Assembly (NCBI RefSeq): GCF_019801015.1
Contig: NZ_JAHVJZ010000006.1
Coordinates: forward strand, 62,001 to 126,000
Direction: 5' to 3'
Source of the DNA: Marinobacter nauticus
GTDB taxonomy: Bacteria > Pseudomonadota > Gammaproteobacteria > Enterobacterales > Shewanellaceae
Length of the DNA: 64,000 nucleotides
The translations under genes were made by a program, and so were the position numbers. Below are positions 1 to 7,628 of the stretch, piece after piece. The notes beneath the pieces were generated by a model that was not told the origin of the DNA, did not search any database, and saw only the letters and a program-made list of their open reading frames with translations. Each line of letters starts with the position of its first letter. Within the stretch, counting starts at the first letter, position 1.

Positions 1-108
1 ACTCACCGAAAAAACAGGGGTTTCGGGAACTCTTACCCCGGCCACACAGTTTGGAATCCATTCCGACCCTAACCTTGCTCTGGCTAACCGACTTACGAGG
101 TACACACC

Positions 109-1635
109 ATGAGTGAGCACACCATCAACAACACCCGCCGCAAACTGCTGCAGGGATTGGGCGCAACCGGCCTGGCAGCCGTCGCCGCCCCGACGCTGGC
201 CGGCTCCGGCCAAAGCACCCACTGGGACAAGTCCTATGACTTTGTGATCATCGGCTCCGGCTTTGCCGCACTGGCCGCCGCCATCGAAGCCAAGCGCAAA
301 GGGGTCCAATCCGTTGCCATTTTCGAGCAGATGCCGACCTTTGGCGGTAACTCCTCCATCAATGGCGGTCTGTTCGCGGTACCCGGCTCCCCGATGCAGA
401 AAAAAGAGGGCGTACAGGACTCCGTCGACCGGATGGTGGCTGATCAGGTGAAAGCCGGCCGCGGTATCGCGGACGAAGCCCTGCTGCGCCATGTGGCTGA
501 GCACGCCAACGAAGCGCTGCAGATGACCTTTGACGCCGGTGCTGAGTACCTGCCCTACCTGCAACAACTCGGTGGGCACAGCGCCCCCCGCACCTACCAG
601 ACCACCGTGGCCTGTGGTGCCGGCATCACCCAGCCGCTCTACAAAATGGCGGTAAAGCTGGGCGTTGAAATGAACCCCCGCTGCCGGATGAGCGGCTTTA
701 TCCGCGGCAAAGAGGGCGAAGTGCAGGGCGTGACCATCGAAACCCGCTACTACGCCGACCGCAAAGTCTCCGAAGGCGAGTCCCTCAATATCCAGGCCCG
801 CAAAGCGGTACTGGTGGCCACCGGTGGCTTCTCCCAGAACGTCGCACTGCGCATGGCTCAGGACCCGACCCTGACGGCCGACGTCGGCTGCACCAACATC
901 AAGGGCGCCACCGGCGAAGCGATGCTGGAGATGTTCCGCATCGGTGCCGTGCCGGTGCACCTGGCCCACATCCAATCCGGCCCCTGGGCCTCTCCGGATG
1001 AAGGTGGCTTTGGCTATGTGTCCAACTACTCCATCTTCAACTTCCCGCACTCCATCGCCATTAACCGCATGACTGGCCAGCGCTTTATGAACGAAATCGC
1101 TGACCGTAAAACCCGCGCGGACGCCGAACTGGCCAACCGCGATGCCGATGGCAACCCGATGCCGCCGCTGATGATCACCCACTATCACGATGCGGATAAG
1201 CATCCGAACTGCAAGAAAGTGCTGAAGTACGGCGTGGGCTGGAAGTTCGAAACCATTGAGGAGCTGGCCAAGCACTTCGACGTGCCGCTGAAGCCGCTCA
1301 AAGCGCAGATCGAGCAGTACAACGCTTACGTCGACAGCGGTGTGGATGAGCAGTTCGGCAAACCGATGGGCGAAGCCAAAGGCAAGCACATCAAAGCGCC
1401 GTTTATGGTGGTGCGTCTGTGGCCGAAAGTGCACTACTGCCAGGGTGGCGTGAAGGTGAACCAGATGGCACAGGTCGAAGACTCCCTGACCGGTAAACCG
1501 ATCAAAGGTCTGCTGGCAGCCGGTGAAGTGGCTGGTGGCGTCCACGGCGTCAGCCGCCTGGGCAGTTGCTCCATTCCGGAGTGCATGGTTATGGGTATGA
1601 CCGCAGCGCGCACCGTTGCGGCCGGCAAAGCTTGA
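109..1635 (+). CDS. Periplasmic FAD-dependent reductase (flavocytochrome c flavoprotein subunit), probable acrylate-type reductase
   Basis: This 508-residue protein resembles the flavin domain of Shewanella fumarate reductase Fcc3. A twin-arginine signal (TRRKLL, residues 9-14) implies folded export by Tat. The dinucleotide-binding motif GSGFAALAAA lies near residue 50. Against Fcc3 as I recall it, the proton-donor arginine (R333 in EIADRK), the substrate histidine (H442 in VHYCQGG) and arginine (R483 in HGVSRLGS) are kept. The Fcc3 IQAHPT segment is IQSGPW here (289-294), so the histidine that binds the second fumarate carboxylate is glycine. The protein lacks its own heme domain; the tetraheme partner is encoded 13 bp downstream. 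With a DMSP lyase next in line, acrylate is the inferred electron acceptor. Methacrylate, urocanate or another enoate remain possible. Confidence 0.85.
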   Translation: MSEHTINNTRRKLLQGLGATGLAAVAAPTLAGSGQSTHWDKSYDFVIIGSGFAALAAAIEAKRKGVQSVAIFEQMPTFGGNSSINGGLFAVPGSPMQKKEGVQDSVDRMVADQVKAGRGIADEALLRHVAEHANEALQMTFDAGAEYLPYLQQLGGHSAPRTYQTTVACGAGITQPLYKMAVKLGVEMNPRCRMSGFIRGKEGEVQGVTIETRYYADRKVSEGESLNIQARKAVLVATGGFSQNVALRMAQDPTLTADVGCTNIKGATGEAMLEMFRIGAVPVHLAHIQSGPWASPDEGGFGYVSNYSIFNFPHSIAINRMTGQRFMNEIADRKTRADAELANRDADGNPMPPLMITHYHDADKHPNCKKVLKYGVGWKFETIEELAKHFDVPLKPLKAQIEQYNAYVDSGVDEQFGKPMGEAKGKHIKAPFMVVRLWPKVHYCQGGVKVNQMAQVEDSLTGKPIKGLLAAGEVAGGVHGVSRLGSCSIPECMVMGMTAARTVAAGKA

Positions 1636-1648
1636 GGGGGAAACCATC

Positions 1649-2002
1649 ATGAAACGCACTATTACACTGATTGTCTCCACCCTGCTGTTGGGCTCTGTTG
1701 CGCTGTCCGCTCAGGCGATGGAGATCCGCGACTGGCACAAAGAAGCCGGCATGAACTGTAAGTCCTGCCACGAGGGCGCGCCGAAGGGCTACCCGGCGGA
1801 TGACGCTTGTCAGGCCTGTCACGACGCCGATGACCTGGCCGAGCAAACCGCCCGTCCGGATGAGGACAAGTGGCAGAACCCGCACAACAACCTGCACTAC
1901 GGCAAAGACGTGCCCTGTGTGGAGTGTCACTCCGAGCACGGCAGCAAGCCGCCGATGTGCGACCAGTGCCACACCTTTAAGTACCCGGCTCACAAGCAGT
2001 AA
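1649..2002 (+). CDS. Periplasmic tetraheme cytochrome c, electron donor to the flavoprotein
   Basis: This small cytochrome has 117 residues. A Sec signal peptide ends near AQA (residues 21-23). Four CXXCH heme sites follow at residues 37-41, 54-58, 90-94 and 104-108, with extra histidines (79, 83, 97) available as distal ligands. The arrangement matches the N-terminal heme domain of flavocytochrome c3 as a separate polypeptide, as in two-component methacrylate-type reductases. The ATG is preceded by GAGGGG at a good distance and lies 13 bp after the flavoprotein stop, so the two are almost certainly co-transcribed. It probably carries electrons from a CymA-like quinol dehydrogenase, which is not in this window, to the FAD subunit. 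Confidence 0.9.
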   Translation: MKRTITLIVSTLLLGSVALSAQAMEIRDWHKEAGMNCKSCHEGAPKGYPADDACQACHDADDLAEQTARPDEDKWQNPHNNLHYGKDVPCVECHSEHGSKPPMCDQCHTFKYPAHKQ

Positions 2003-2156
2003 GCCGGAGTAAAAGAAGCGGGTCTGCCCCCTGCAGTGGGCTCGTTTTCTGCCAACTCTCGCAGTGGGAACGTCGAACCGGCCCACCTCTCTCCCGGACC
2101 GGTTCGTTGTTCCTCTTTTCCTCCATCCCAACCGTATTCCATTCGGACGGCACAAG

Positions 2157-3413
2157 ATGAAACAACTCCCCGTTATTGCGGCCGTGCTTTGCTGCCAAAG
2201 CGCGCTGGCTGCGCCCATTCCCGACTTTCTCGACCGGGAAGAGATCGAAACCGCCACCTTTACCTGCCTGGACGCCCCGGCCCAATACCCTGCCGACGCG
2301 CAGCCATACGTGGACCAGCTCTGGCAGGAAACCCTGCGCTACCTGGAAGGCTACGCGGTGGCACTGAGCACCAGTGACAGCCATTGCCGCCACTCTGATC
2401 TGAGCATGGTGGAAACCAACACCCATGACCTCAGCGGCCCCCAGTACATGTGCATCATGGACCAGCGCGACATGCAGCTGATGGTCAAACACCTCTATGC
2501 GGTCATCAACAACCCGGACAAAGCCAAAGCCTGCTTCGGCGCCCGGGAAGCGGTGGATTGGATCTACAGCCCCGGTGGCGAGCTGGAACAACGTTCCCCC
2601 GTCGCCCGGTGGCTGAACCGGACCACCTTTGCCGAATTCTTCGCCAACAAAGTCAGCGACCCGGAAGTGCAAGCCTACGGCCGCAGCTTTACCGAACACT
2701 TCGACAAGATGGTGACCGGCGACGACATTGTCATGCCCGCCGCCTTCCCCTTTGATGTCAGCGCCAATGCCCTGCCCAATCTCTGGGCCTCCGTGGGCTG
2801 GTTCCCGATGTACGCCGAAGAGAGCGAACGCAACCAGCGCAACTTCGCCAAAACCCGCGGCAACTACGCCTACGCCGAAGTCTTCGGCCACTGGGGTTTG
2901 CTGCGCATCGATGAGATTAACGGTGAGAAGGTGGGTGCTGAGGTGGGCATGGTGGCTCAGCGTATCGACTCGTTTTACCCCTACCACAACCATGCGATCT
3001 CCGAGATCTACTACACCATCCGTGAGCCCGCCTGCGCCGATGAGTTCCAGAATTTTGCCATTCGCGAGCACAGCCCGCTGGTCAAAACCCTGAGCGAAAC
3101 CGACCACATTCGGGAAGCGGAGTTTGATGCGGGCATGGATAATGAAGCGATGTTCTGGACCTCAACGTCCCCCCATAAGGACGACCTGGTCTACTTCCAT
3201 CAAAACACCATCCACGCCTTCAACTACAACGGCGCGGATTGTCATGCCAACCCGGAGCAGAAAGCGATTGTCACCGTGTGGGCCCGCTCCAACGCCCACG
3301 ACAAGCGCAATGATTACGGCACCACCCGATTGTGTGAGTCTTCAGAGCGGCCCAATACCCCGGCCATGCGGGGCGAAACCATCCGCTGCGACCTGACCAA
3401 GGCCAAGTACTGA
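2157..3413 (+). CDS. dddY: Periplasmic DMSP lyase DddY
   Basis: DMSP lyases of this type split dimethylsulfoniopropionate into dimethyl sulfide and acrylate in the periplasm. The 418-residue product starts with a signal peptide ending ALA near residue 19. The cupin metal site is visible: H279, E283 and Y285 in HAISEIYY, and H353 in HQNTIHAF. This reproduces the H-x3-E-x-Y plus distant H pattern known for DddY (H265, E269, Y271, H338 in the Acinetobacter enzyme). Length matches the family (about 400). The start at ATG 2157 is chosen because it opens the signal peptide. It lies 154 bp after the tetraheme cytochrome in the same direction. Product assignment rests on motif recall, without a database search. 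Confidence 0.85.
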   Translation: MKQLPVIAAVLCCQSALAAPIPDFLDREEIETATFTCLDAPAQYPADAQPYVDQLWQETLRYLEGYAVALSTSDSHCRHSDLSMVETNTHDLSGPQYMCIMDQRDMQLMVKHLYAVINNPDKAKACFGAREAVDWIYSPGGELEQRSPVARWLNRTTFAEFFANKVSDPEVQAYGRSFTEHFDKMVTGDDIVMPAAFPFDVSANALPNLWASVGWFPMYAEESERNQRNFAKTRGNYAYAEVFGHWGLLRIDEINGEKVGAEVGMVAQRIDSFYPYHNHAISEIYYTIREPACADEFQNFAIREHSPLVKTLSETDHIREAEFDAGMDNEAMFWTSTSPHKDDLVYFHQNTIHAFNYNGADCHANPEQKAIVTVWARSNAHDKRNDYGTTRLCESSERPNTPAMRGETIRCDLTKAKY

Positions 3414-3424
3414 ACGTTCACCAG

Positions 3425-3456
3425 AAAAAACGGCGCCCGATGGGCGCCGTATTCTT
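3425..3456 (-). terminator. Rho-independent terminator between dddY and the LysR gene
   Basis: The stem CGGCGCCC/GGGCGCCG is flanked by an A6 run that reads as T6 on the minus strand. It fits best as the lysR terminator. On the plus strand it could also stop dddY, with a weaker T tract. Confidence 0.7.
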
Positions 3457-3470
3457 ATCTGGCCGCGAGC

Positions 3471-4331
3471 TTACTCGCCCACAATCGATCGACGATGGGT
3501 CCGCAGCAGCTCAATCAGCTGGGTGATGGCCGGGGTCGGCACGGTTTTGCCCAGGTACACCGCTTCATTGAATGCCGGCAGTTTGGGCAGACCGCTCACT
3601 TCCGGGTCCAGCACTTCCATGGTGTCGCGGATGCGGAAATCGGCGATCGGTGCGATCGCCAGGTCATTTTCCACCGCCATGCAGATCGCTTCCGGCGATG
3701 GCGTCGACAGTACCGCACGCACCGGCACCATGTTCAGGTGATGGTGAGCAAACACCTGCGCCCGGATCGGACAATTTTCCGGATACAGTGCCAGCGGGAT
3801 GGGACGTCGGCTCACGGCGTTGCCCCCCTTTTTCCCCACCCAATGGAAATGGCGCTCCACCAGAATCTCTGAGTTGGGCTGGGGTTCCCAGTGAGTGCCG
3901 ATCACCAGGTCCAGTTCGCCCTTATCCAGACGACGATAGAGGTTGCCGCTGACGTCGGTGTCCAGCACCAACTCAATCGCGGTAAATTCACGAATAAACT
4001 CCAGCAGAGAGGTGCTGAGGTAGCGCACCACGTAGTCCGTCGGTAAACCGAGGCGGATCACTTCCCGCTCCGGCTCCTGGCTCAGTTCGCTCAGCGCTTC
4101 CTGATTGAGCTTCACCATCTGGCGAGCGTAGGAGAGCAGTCGCTCACCAGCCGCAGTGAGGCTCACCCCCTTATGGTCACGATTGAGCAGTTGCTGTCCC
4201 ACCGCCTCTTCCAGCCGCTTCAGCTGCAGGCTCACTGCCGACTGAGTACGGCACAGCCGCTCGGCGGCCCGTGACAGGCTGCCCAGCTCGGCAATGGCGA
4301 TGAAACTCTCTAACAGCTCAATTTTCAGCAT
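3471..4331 (-). CDS. LysR-family transcriptional regulator
   Basis: This 286-residue LTTR has a winged helix-turn-helix at residues 1-62 (core LGSLSRAAERLCRTQSAVSL) followed by a periplasmic-binding-like effector domain. Start at ATG 4331 gives MLKIELLESF, the usual LTTR N-terminus; upstream in-frame codons are not conserved-looking. It is convergent with dddY and divergent from the TetR gene, 118 bp away. Its position makes it a candidate regulator of the reductase-dddY cassette, but LTTRs most often control the divergent neighbour, here the TetR gene. The effector cannot be told from sequence. Confidence 0.85.
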   Translation of the reverse strand: MLKIELLESFIAIAELGSLSRAAERLCRTQSAVSLQLKRLEEAVGQQLLNRDHKGVSLTAAGERLLSYARQMVKLNQEALSELSQEPEREVIRLGLPTDYVVRYLSTSLLEFIREFTAIELVLDTDVSGNLYRRLDKGELDLVIGTHWEPQPNSEILVERHFHWVGKKGGNAVSRRPIPLALYPENCPIRAQVFAHHHLNMVPVRAVLSTPSPEAICMAVENDLAIAPIADFRIRDTMEVLDPEVSGLPKLPAFNEAVYLGKTVPTPAITQLIELLRTHRRSIVGE

Positions 4332-4449
4332 GGGTATTAACTCGTGAAATAGGGCTATGAGAATAACTCGATTTACCCCTGTACGGCGCATCACTATGCT
4401 GGAAACGTGAGCAAGGACAGTGAAGGCAACCAGCCAGAGGCGAAAAAAG

Positions 4450-5115
4450 ATGGGTGACTGGAACAAACGGGACCGATACCTGGCACAAGTGGCTGAGCGA
4501 CTGCTGCAGGGGGAGAAAACCTTCACCCTGAGACGGTCGCATCTGGTGAAACCCAGCGGCATCAGCCGCGGCACCATCTACAACCACTATCCCCAGGAAG
4601 CGGACCTGATCCTGGCGCTCAGTCGCCATCGCTGGGCCCGCAGTCTGGAGCAAGCCGAAAGTCTGGCTGCCGAAGCCCAGAATCCTCTGGACGCGTTTCT
4701 GCTGCACCAATGCTGGCTGCTGTGGGATCAACGATTCCATCAGCGCTTTGTCCTCAGCCGCCTGATGCCCAATCCGGATTTGCTGGCCGCCGGCTCGGAG
4801 CGGCACCGGGAAGCGTACGAGACCGCTCAGAAGGCCCATAACGAAGCGTATCGCCAGTGGGTCACCGACCTGAGTGAAGACCGTGCCTTTGACCGGGTCG
4901 CTCTGGTCGGCAGTTACATCCGCGGGTCGCTGATCCAGTGTGACGACGACGATCGCTGCGCGGAAGATCCGGCGCTGTATGATCAGTACGCCTACGGCCT
5001 GTGCCAGTTGCTGGGGCGCTCCGACATGCGCGGCCCGTCGCTGGCGCAGATCCGGGACAAACTTGCTCAATGGCAGGCGGAAAGCCAGCCCGAACAGGTG
5101 CGTGCTACGGCATAA
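4450..5115 (+). CDS. TetR/AcrR-family transcriptional regulator
   Basis: The product has 221 residues with an N-terminal TetR helix-turn-helix: basic helix followed by SGISRGTIYNHYPQEADLI (about residues 38-56). The remainder is an all-helical ligand domain I cannot assign. ATG 4450 is preferred over GTG 4420 because GAGG lies 9 bases upstream and the encoded protein starts just before the HTH. It is divergent from lysR. Possible targets are its own promoter, the divergent LysR gene or the genes downstream. Confidence 0.8.
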   Translation: MGDWNKRDRYLAQVAERLLQGEKTFTLRRSHLVKPSGISRGTIYNHYPQEADLILALSRHRWARSLEQAESLAAEAQNPLDAFLLHQCWLLWDQRFHQRFVLSRLMPNPDLLAAGSERHREAYETAQKAHNEAYRQWVTDLSEDRAFDRVALVGSYIRGSLIQCDDDDRCAEDPALYDQYAYGLCQLLGRSDMRGPSLAQIRDKLAQWQAESQPEQVRATA

Positions 5116-5186
5116 CAACACGCTCAGAACAAAGTCGCGCTAAGTTGTGGTATAACCTGCGCCATTGAGAACGGAGTCCTGAGTCT

Positions 5187-5663
5187 ATGAAGCCAATCGT
5201 TGCTTTCACCCTGATCGCCCTGCTGAGTGGCTGCGGCATCACCAACACCACCTTTAACCGCCCCTATCTTCCTGAGGGCGAAGCGCCACTGGTGAAAAGC
5301 GTGGTGCCTACGGGTGAGCGTGTACTGGTGGCCAAGGTGGTCGACATTGAGCAGGCGGATTACTGGCTGGTGGATGTGGCCGACTGGCCTGCCGTGGTGG
5401 GAGCCAAGCTGCCGATCACTCTGATTGGCGCACGGTTGCCGCAGTTTCCGGGAGCCTGCCCGGAGGAAGCGGCGGCGGCCAGCACGGCGGTAAAGCGGGT
5501 TGAAGCCCTGGTGGCGGAGGCCTCGCGCATTGAGCTGTCCGACCTGACACGGTCACAGCAGTTCGGCCTGAACGGCCGCATCTGGCTGGATGGCAGCGCA
5601 CTGGACCAGACCCTGATTGAGGAAGAACTGGCCCAGCAAGGCACCCCAGACTGGTGCCCGTAA
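5187..5663 (+). CDS. Lipoprotein with a possible SNase-like fold
   Basis: The 158-residue product has a lipoprotein signal with lipobox LLSGCG (Cys16). No Asp at +2 is seen, so outer-membrane sorting is likely. The middle and end recall thermonuclease homologues: a GARLPQFPGACPEE segment where SNases have RLxGIDAPE, and FGLNGRIWLDGSALDQTLIE where they have DKYGR...LDG. The catalytic Arg/Glu set is not convincingly present, so enzymatic activity is doubtful. A strong terminator follows within 40 bp, so it is probably a single-gene unit. I do not recognise a named family with confidence. Confidence 0.65.
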   Translation: MKPIVAFTLIALLSGCGITNTTFNRPYLPEGEAPLVKSVVPTGERVLVAKVVDIEQADYWLVDVADWPAVVGAKLPITLIGARLPQFPGACPEEAAAASTAVKRVEALVAEASRIELSDLTRSQQFGLNGRIWLDGSALDQTLIEEELAQQGTPDWCP

Positions 5664-5703
5664 CCCAGTCAGCGCGGAGACGCTGACAACGAGATTAACA
5701 AGG

Positions 5704-5734
5704 ACACCCCCCTCTCTGAGGGGGGTGTTTTTTA
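5704..5734 (+). terminator. Rho-independent terminator after the lipoprotein gene
   Basis: ACACCCCCC/GGGGGGTGT is a GC-rich stem with a CTCTGA-type loop, followed by T6. Confidence 0.85.
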
Positions 5735-5760
5735 TTTCCCCAAAGAAAACTGGATACACC

Positions 5761-5937
5761 ATGCAACACCGTCCCCTGTACATTGAGTTGCTTGGCCCCT
5801 GCCTGCTGTTGGCTGTGGCCCTGCTGACCCTTCATCATTCGCCACGTATGGTTCAGGCCCTGGCGGGTCAGGCTGTCAACGCTGGCTGTCACCAGGGTGG
5901 CCATCAGGGCCACGCCATGGCGGAGGGGCAACAATGA
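5761..5937 (+). CDS. Small membrane protein translationally coupled to an MFS transporter
   Basis: This 58-residue protein has one hydrophobic segment (about residues 8-23, IELLGPCLLLAVALLTL) followed by a His/Gly tail with a single Cys (GCHQGGHQGHAMAEGQQ). Its TGA overlaps the ATG of the MFS gene in an ATGA junction, the usual sign of translational coupling, which argues that it is real. It starts 27 bp after the preceding terminator, so it is the first gene of the transporter operon. The H/C-rich tail suggests metal contact, but no family is recognised. Confidence 0.6.
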   Translation: MQHRPLYIELLGPCLLLAVALLTLHHSPRMVQALAGQAVNAGCHQGGHQGHAMAEGQQ

Positions 5938-7142
5938 GCCTGCGTCGTTACCCCGCACTGGTGTGGCTCGGCATCGCCATCATGATTCTGAGCCTTGGCA
6001 TCCGTCAGTCCTTTGGCCTGTTTATGGCGCCCGTCAGCCAAAGTTTCGAGGTGGGCCGGGAGTTCTTCAGCCTGGCCATCGCTCTGCAGAACCTGCTGTT
6101 CGGCTTGTTCCAGCCCTTTGTCGGCATGGCCGCAGACCGCTTTGGCCCGCGTCGGGTGATCGTCTGTGGTGGCCTGGCGTATGGCCTCGGCCTGGCGCTG
6201 ACCTCCATCGCCGCCCAGCCGGAATGGCTCTACCTGACCCTCGGTGCCCTGGTCGGCCTTGGCCTGTCCGCCACCAGCTACGTGATCGTACTGGGAGCCG
6301 TCGCCCGCGTGGTGCCAGCCGAGCATGCCGCCAAGGCGTTCGGCCTCACCACCGCAGCGGGCTCTTTCGGTATGTTTGCCATGATCCCCGGCGCCCAGAC
6401 TCTGCTGACCGATTTTGGCTGGCAGGCCGCCCTGCAGGTGTTTGCCATCGGCTGCACCCTGATCATGGCCTTCGGTGCCTTTATGCGGATGCCGGAATCC
6501 GCCAATAAAGCGGCCAATGACGCGCCGGAGCAAACCCTGAAGCAGGCGCTGGCAGAAGCGTTCCGTCACCGTGGCTATTGGCTGATCCACCTCGGCTTCT
6601 TTGTCTGCGGTTTCCACGTGATGTTCATCGCCACCCACCTGCCCAGCTACCTGGCGGATCTGGGCCTGCCCAGTAATGCCGCCGCCATGGCGCTGGCCTA
6701 CGTGGGGATCTTCAACATCTTCGGCTCCTACTTCTGGGGCATGATGGGCGACCGCTACGACAAGCGCCATGTGATGTTTGCGCTGTACGTGCTGCGCGCT
6801 GCGGTGATCGCCGCCTTTGTGCTGTTCCCCATCAGCACCCACAGCGCCACCGTATTTGGCGCCGCCATCGGCTTCTGCTGGCTCGGTACTGTGCCGCTGA
6901 CCTCTGGCCTGGTCCGGCAGATCTTTGGTCCCCGCTACCTGGCCACTCTCTATGGCCTGGTGTTCTTCACCCACCAGGTGGGCAGCTTCCTCGGCGCCTG
7001 GTTCGGCGGTCGCATCTATGACGCCACCGGCAGCTACACCCCGATCTGGTGGCTCACCGTGGCCATGGCGCTGATCGCCGCCGTGCTGCATCTGCCGATC
7101 AATGCCAGGCCGGTTGAGCGTCCTCAGCTTCAGACGGCGTGA
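5934..7142 (+). CDS. Major facilitator superfamily transporter
   Basis: The 402-residue integral membrane protein has hydrophobic segments spaced as in 12-helix MFS carriers. The loop 2-3 signature is seen as GMAADRFGPRRV (about residues 62-73), with a second-half counterpart GMMGDRYDKRHV. The N-terminal sequence (SFGLFMAPVSQSF) resembles the monocarboxylate/oxalate-formate-type branch, so an organic-anion substrate is plausible, but it cannot be fixed. Translation is coupled to the upstream 58-residue protein by an ATGA overlap. Confidence 0.85.
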   Translation: MSLRRYPALVWLGIAIMILSLGIRQSFGLFMAPVSQSFEVGREFFSLAIALQNLLFGLFQPFVGMAADRFGPRRVIVCGGLAYGLGLALTSIAAQPEWLYLTLGALVGLGLSATSYVIVLGAVARVVPAEHAAKAFGLTTAAGSFGMFAMIPGAQTLLTDFGWQAALQVFAIGCTLIMAFGAFMRMPESANKAANDAPEQTLKQALAEAFRHRGYWLIHLGFFVCGFHVMFIATHLPSYLADLGLPSNAAAMALAYVGIFNIFGSYFWGMMGDRYDKRHVMFALYVLRAAVIAAFVLFPISTHSATVFGAAIGFCWLGTVPLTSGLVRQIFGPRYLATLYGLVFFTHQVGSFLGAWFGGRIYDATGSYTPIWWLTVAMALIAAVLHLPINARPVERPQLQTA

Positions 7143-7173
7143 TTAGCGGGTTTTCTGAAGCCAACCTAAACTT

Positions 7174-7200
7174 GCGGGCGGTTCGTTGCCGCCCGTTTGT
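7174..7200 (+). terminator. Possible terminator after the MFS gene
   Basis: GGGCGG/CCGCCC hairpin followed by an interrupted T tract (TTTGTT). It is weaker than the other terminators in the window. Confidence 0.45.
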
Positions 7201-7259
7201 TCAAAATGGCGTATCATTGCCCCATTACCCGCAACCTATTCAATCGCTTCTTCCCCCTT

Positions 7260-7628
7260 ATGACTCAACCGGAAAACAAAAACCGTGGCGTTCTGCGCTT
7301 CTTCCAGGCCGGCATCTACTCGATGCAGGGCCTGAAAGCGGCGTATCGCCATGAAGAGGCCTTTCGTCAGGAGCTCTTTCTGGCGATCGTGTTGATTGCC
7401 GCCGCCTTCTTCTTTGACGTCACGGTGCTGGAGCGGCTGTTTATGATTGCCGTGGTGGTGCTGGTGTTGATAGTGGAGTTGCTGAACTCCGCCGTGGAAG
7501 CGGTGGTGGATCGCATCGGCCCGGAGCACCATGAACTGTCCGGCCGGGCCAAAGACATCGGCTCGGCGGCGGTATTCATCTCGCTGTGTCAGGTGGCCGT
7601 AGTATGGGGAGGGATCCTGCTATGGTAA
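7260..7628 (+). CDS. dgkA: Diacylglycerol kinase
   Basis: This 122-residue inner-membrane enzyme phosphorylates diacylglycerol, recycling the by-product of membrane-derived glycan synthesis to phosphatidic acid. Length and pattern match DgkA: an amphipathic N-terminus, conserved EEAFRQEL near residue 38, three membrane helices, and the active-site stretch VELLNSAVEAVVDR (about residues 70-83). ATG 7260 is chosen because the next upstream Met would add an unusual extension. The stop overlaps the start of the following START-domain gene, so the two are coupled. Confidence 0.93.
   Translation: MTQPENKNRGVLRFFQAGIYSMQGLKAAYRHEEAFRQELFLAIVLIAAAFFFDVTVLERLFMIAVVVLVLIVELLNSAVEAVVDRIGPEHHELSGRAKDIGSAAVFISLCQVAVVWGGILLW

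Noticed and set aside
2003..2156. Separate small gene or strong terminator between the tetraheme cytochrome and dddY
   Set aside because: Only a weak GC-rich hairpin is visible and no start with a ribosome-binding site. The gap is treated as an operon spacer, though a partial terminator cannot be ruled out.
1977..3107. 376-residue frame on the minus strand opposite dddY
   Set aside because: Antisense shadow of dddY; no start signal and no recognisable domain.
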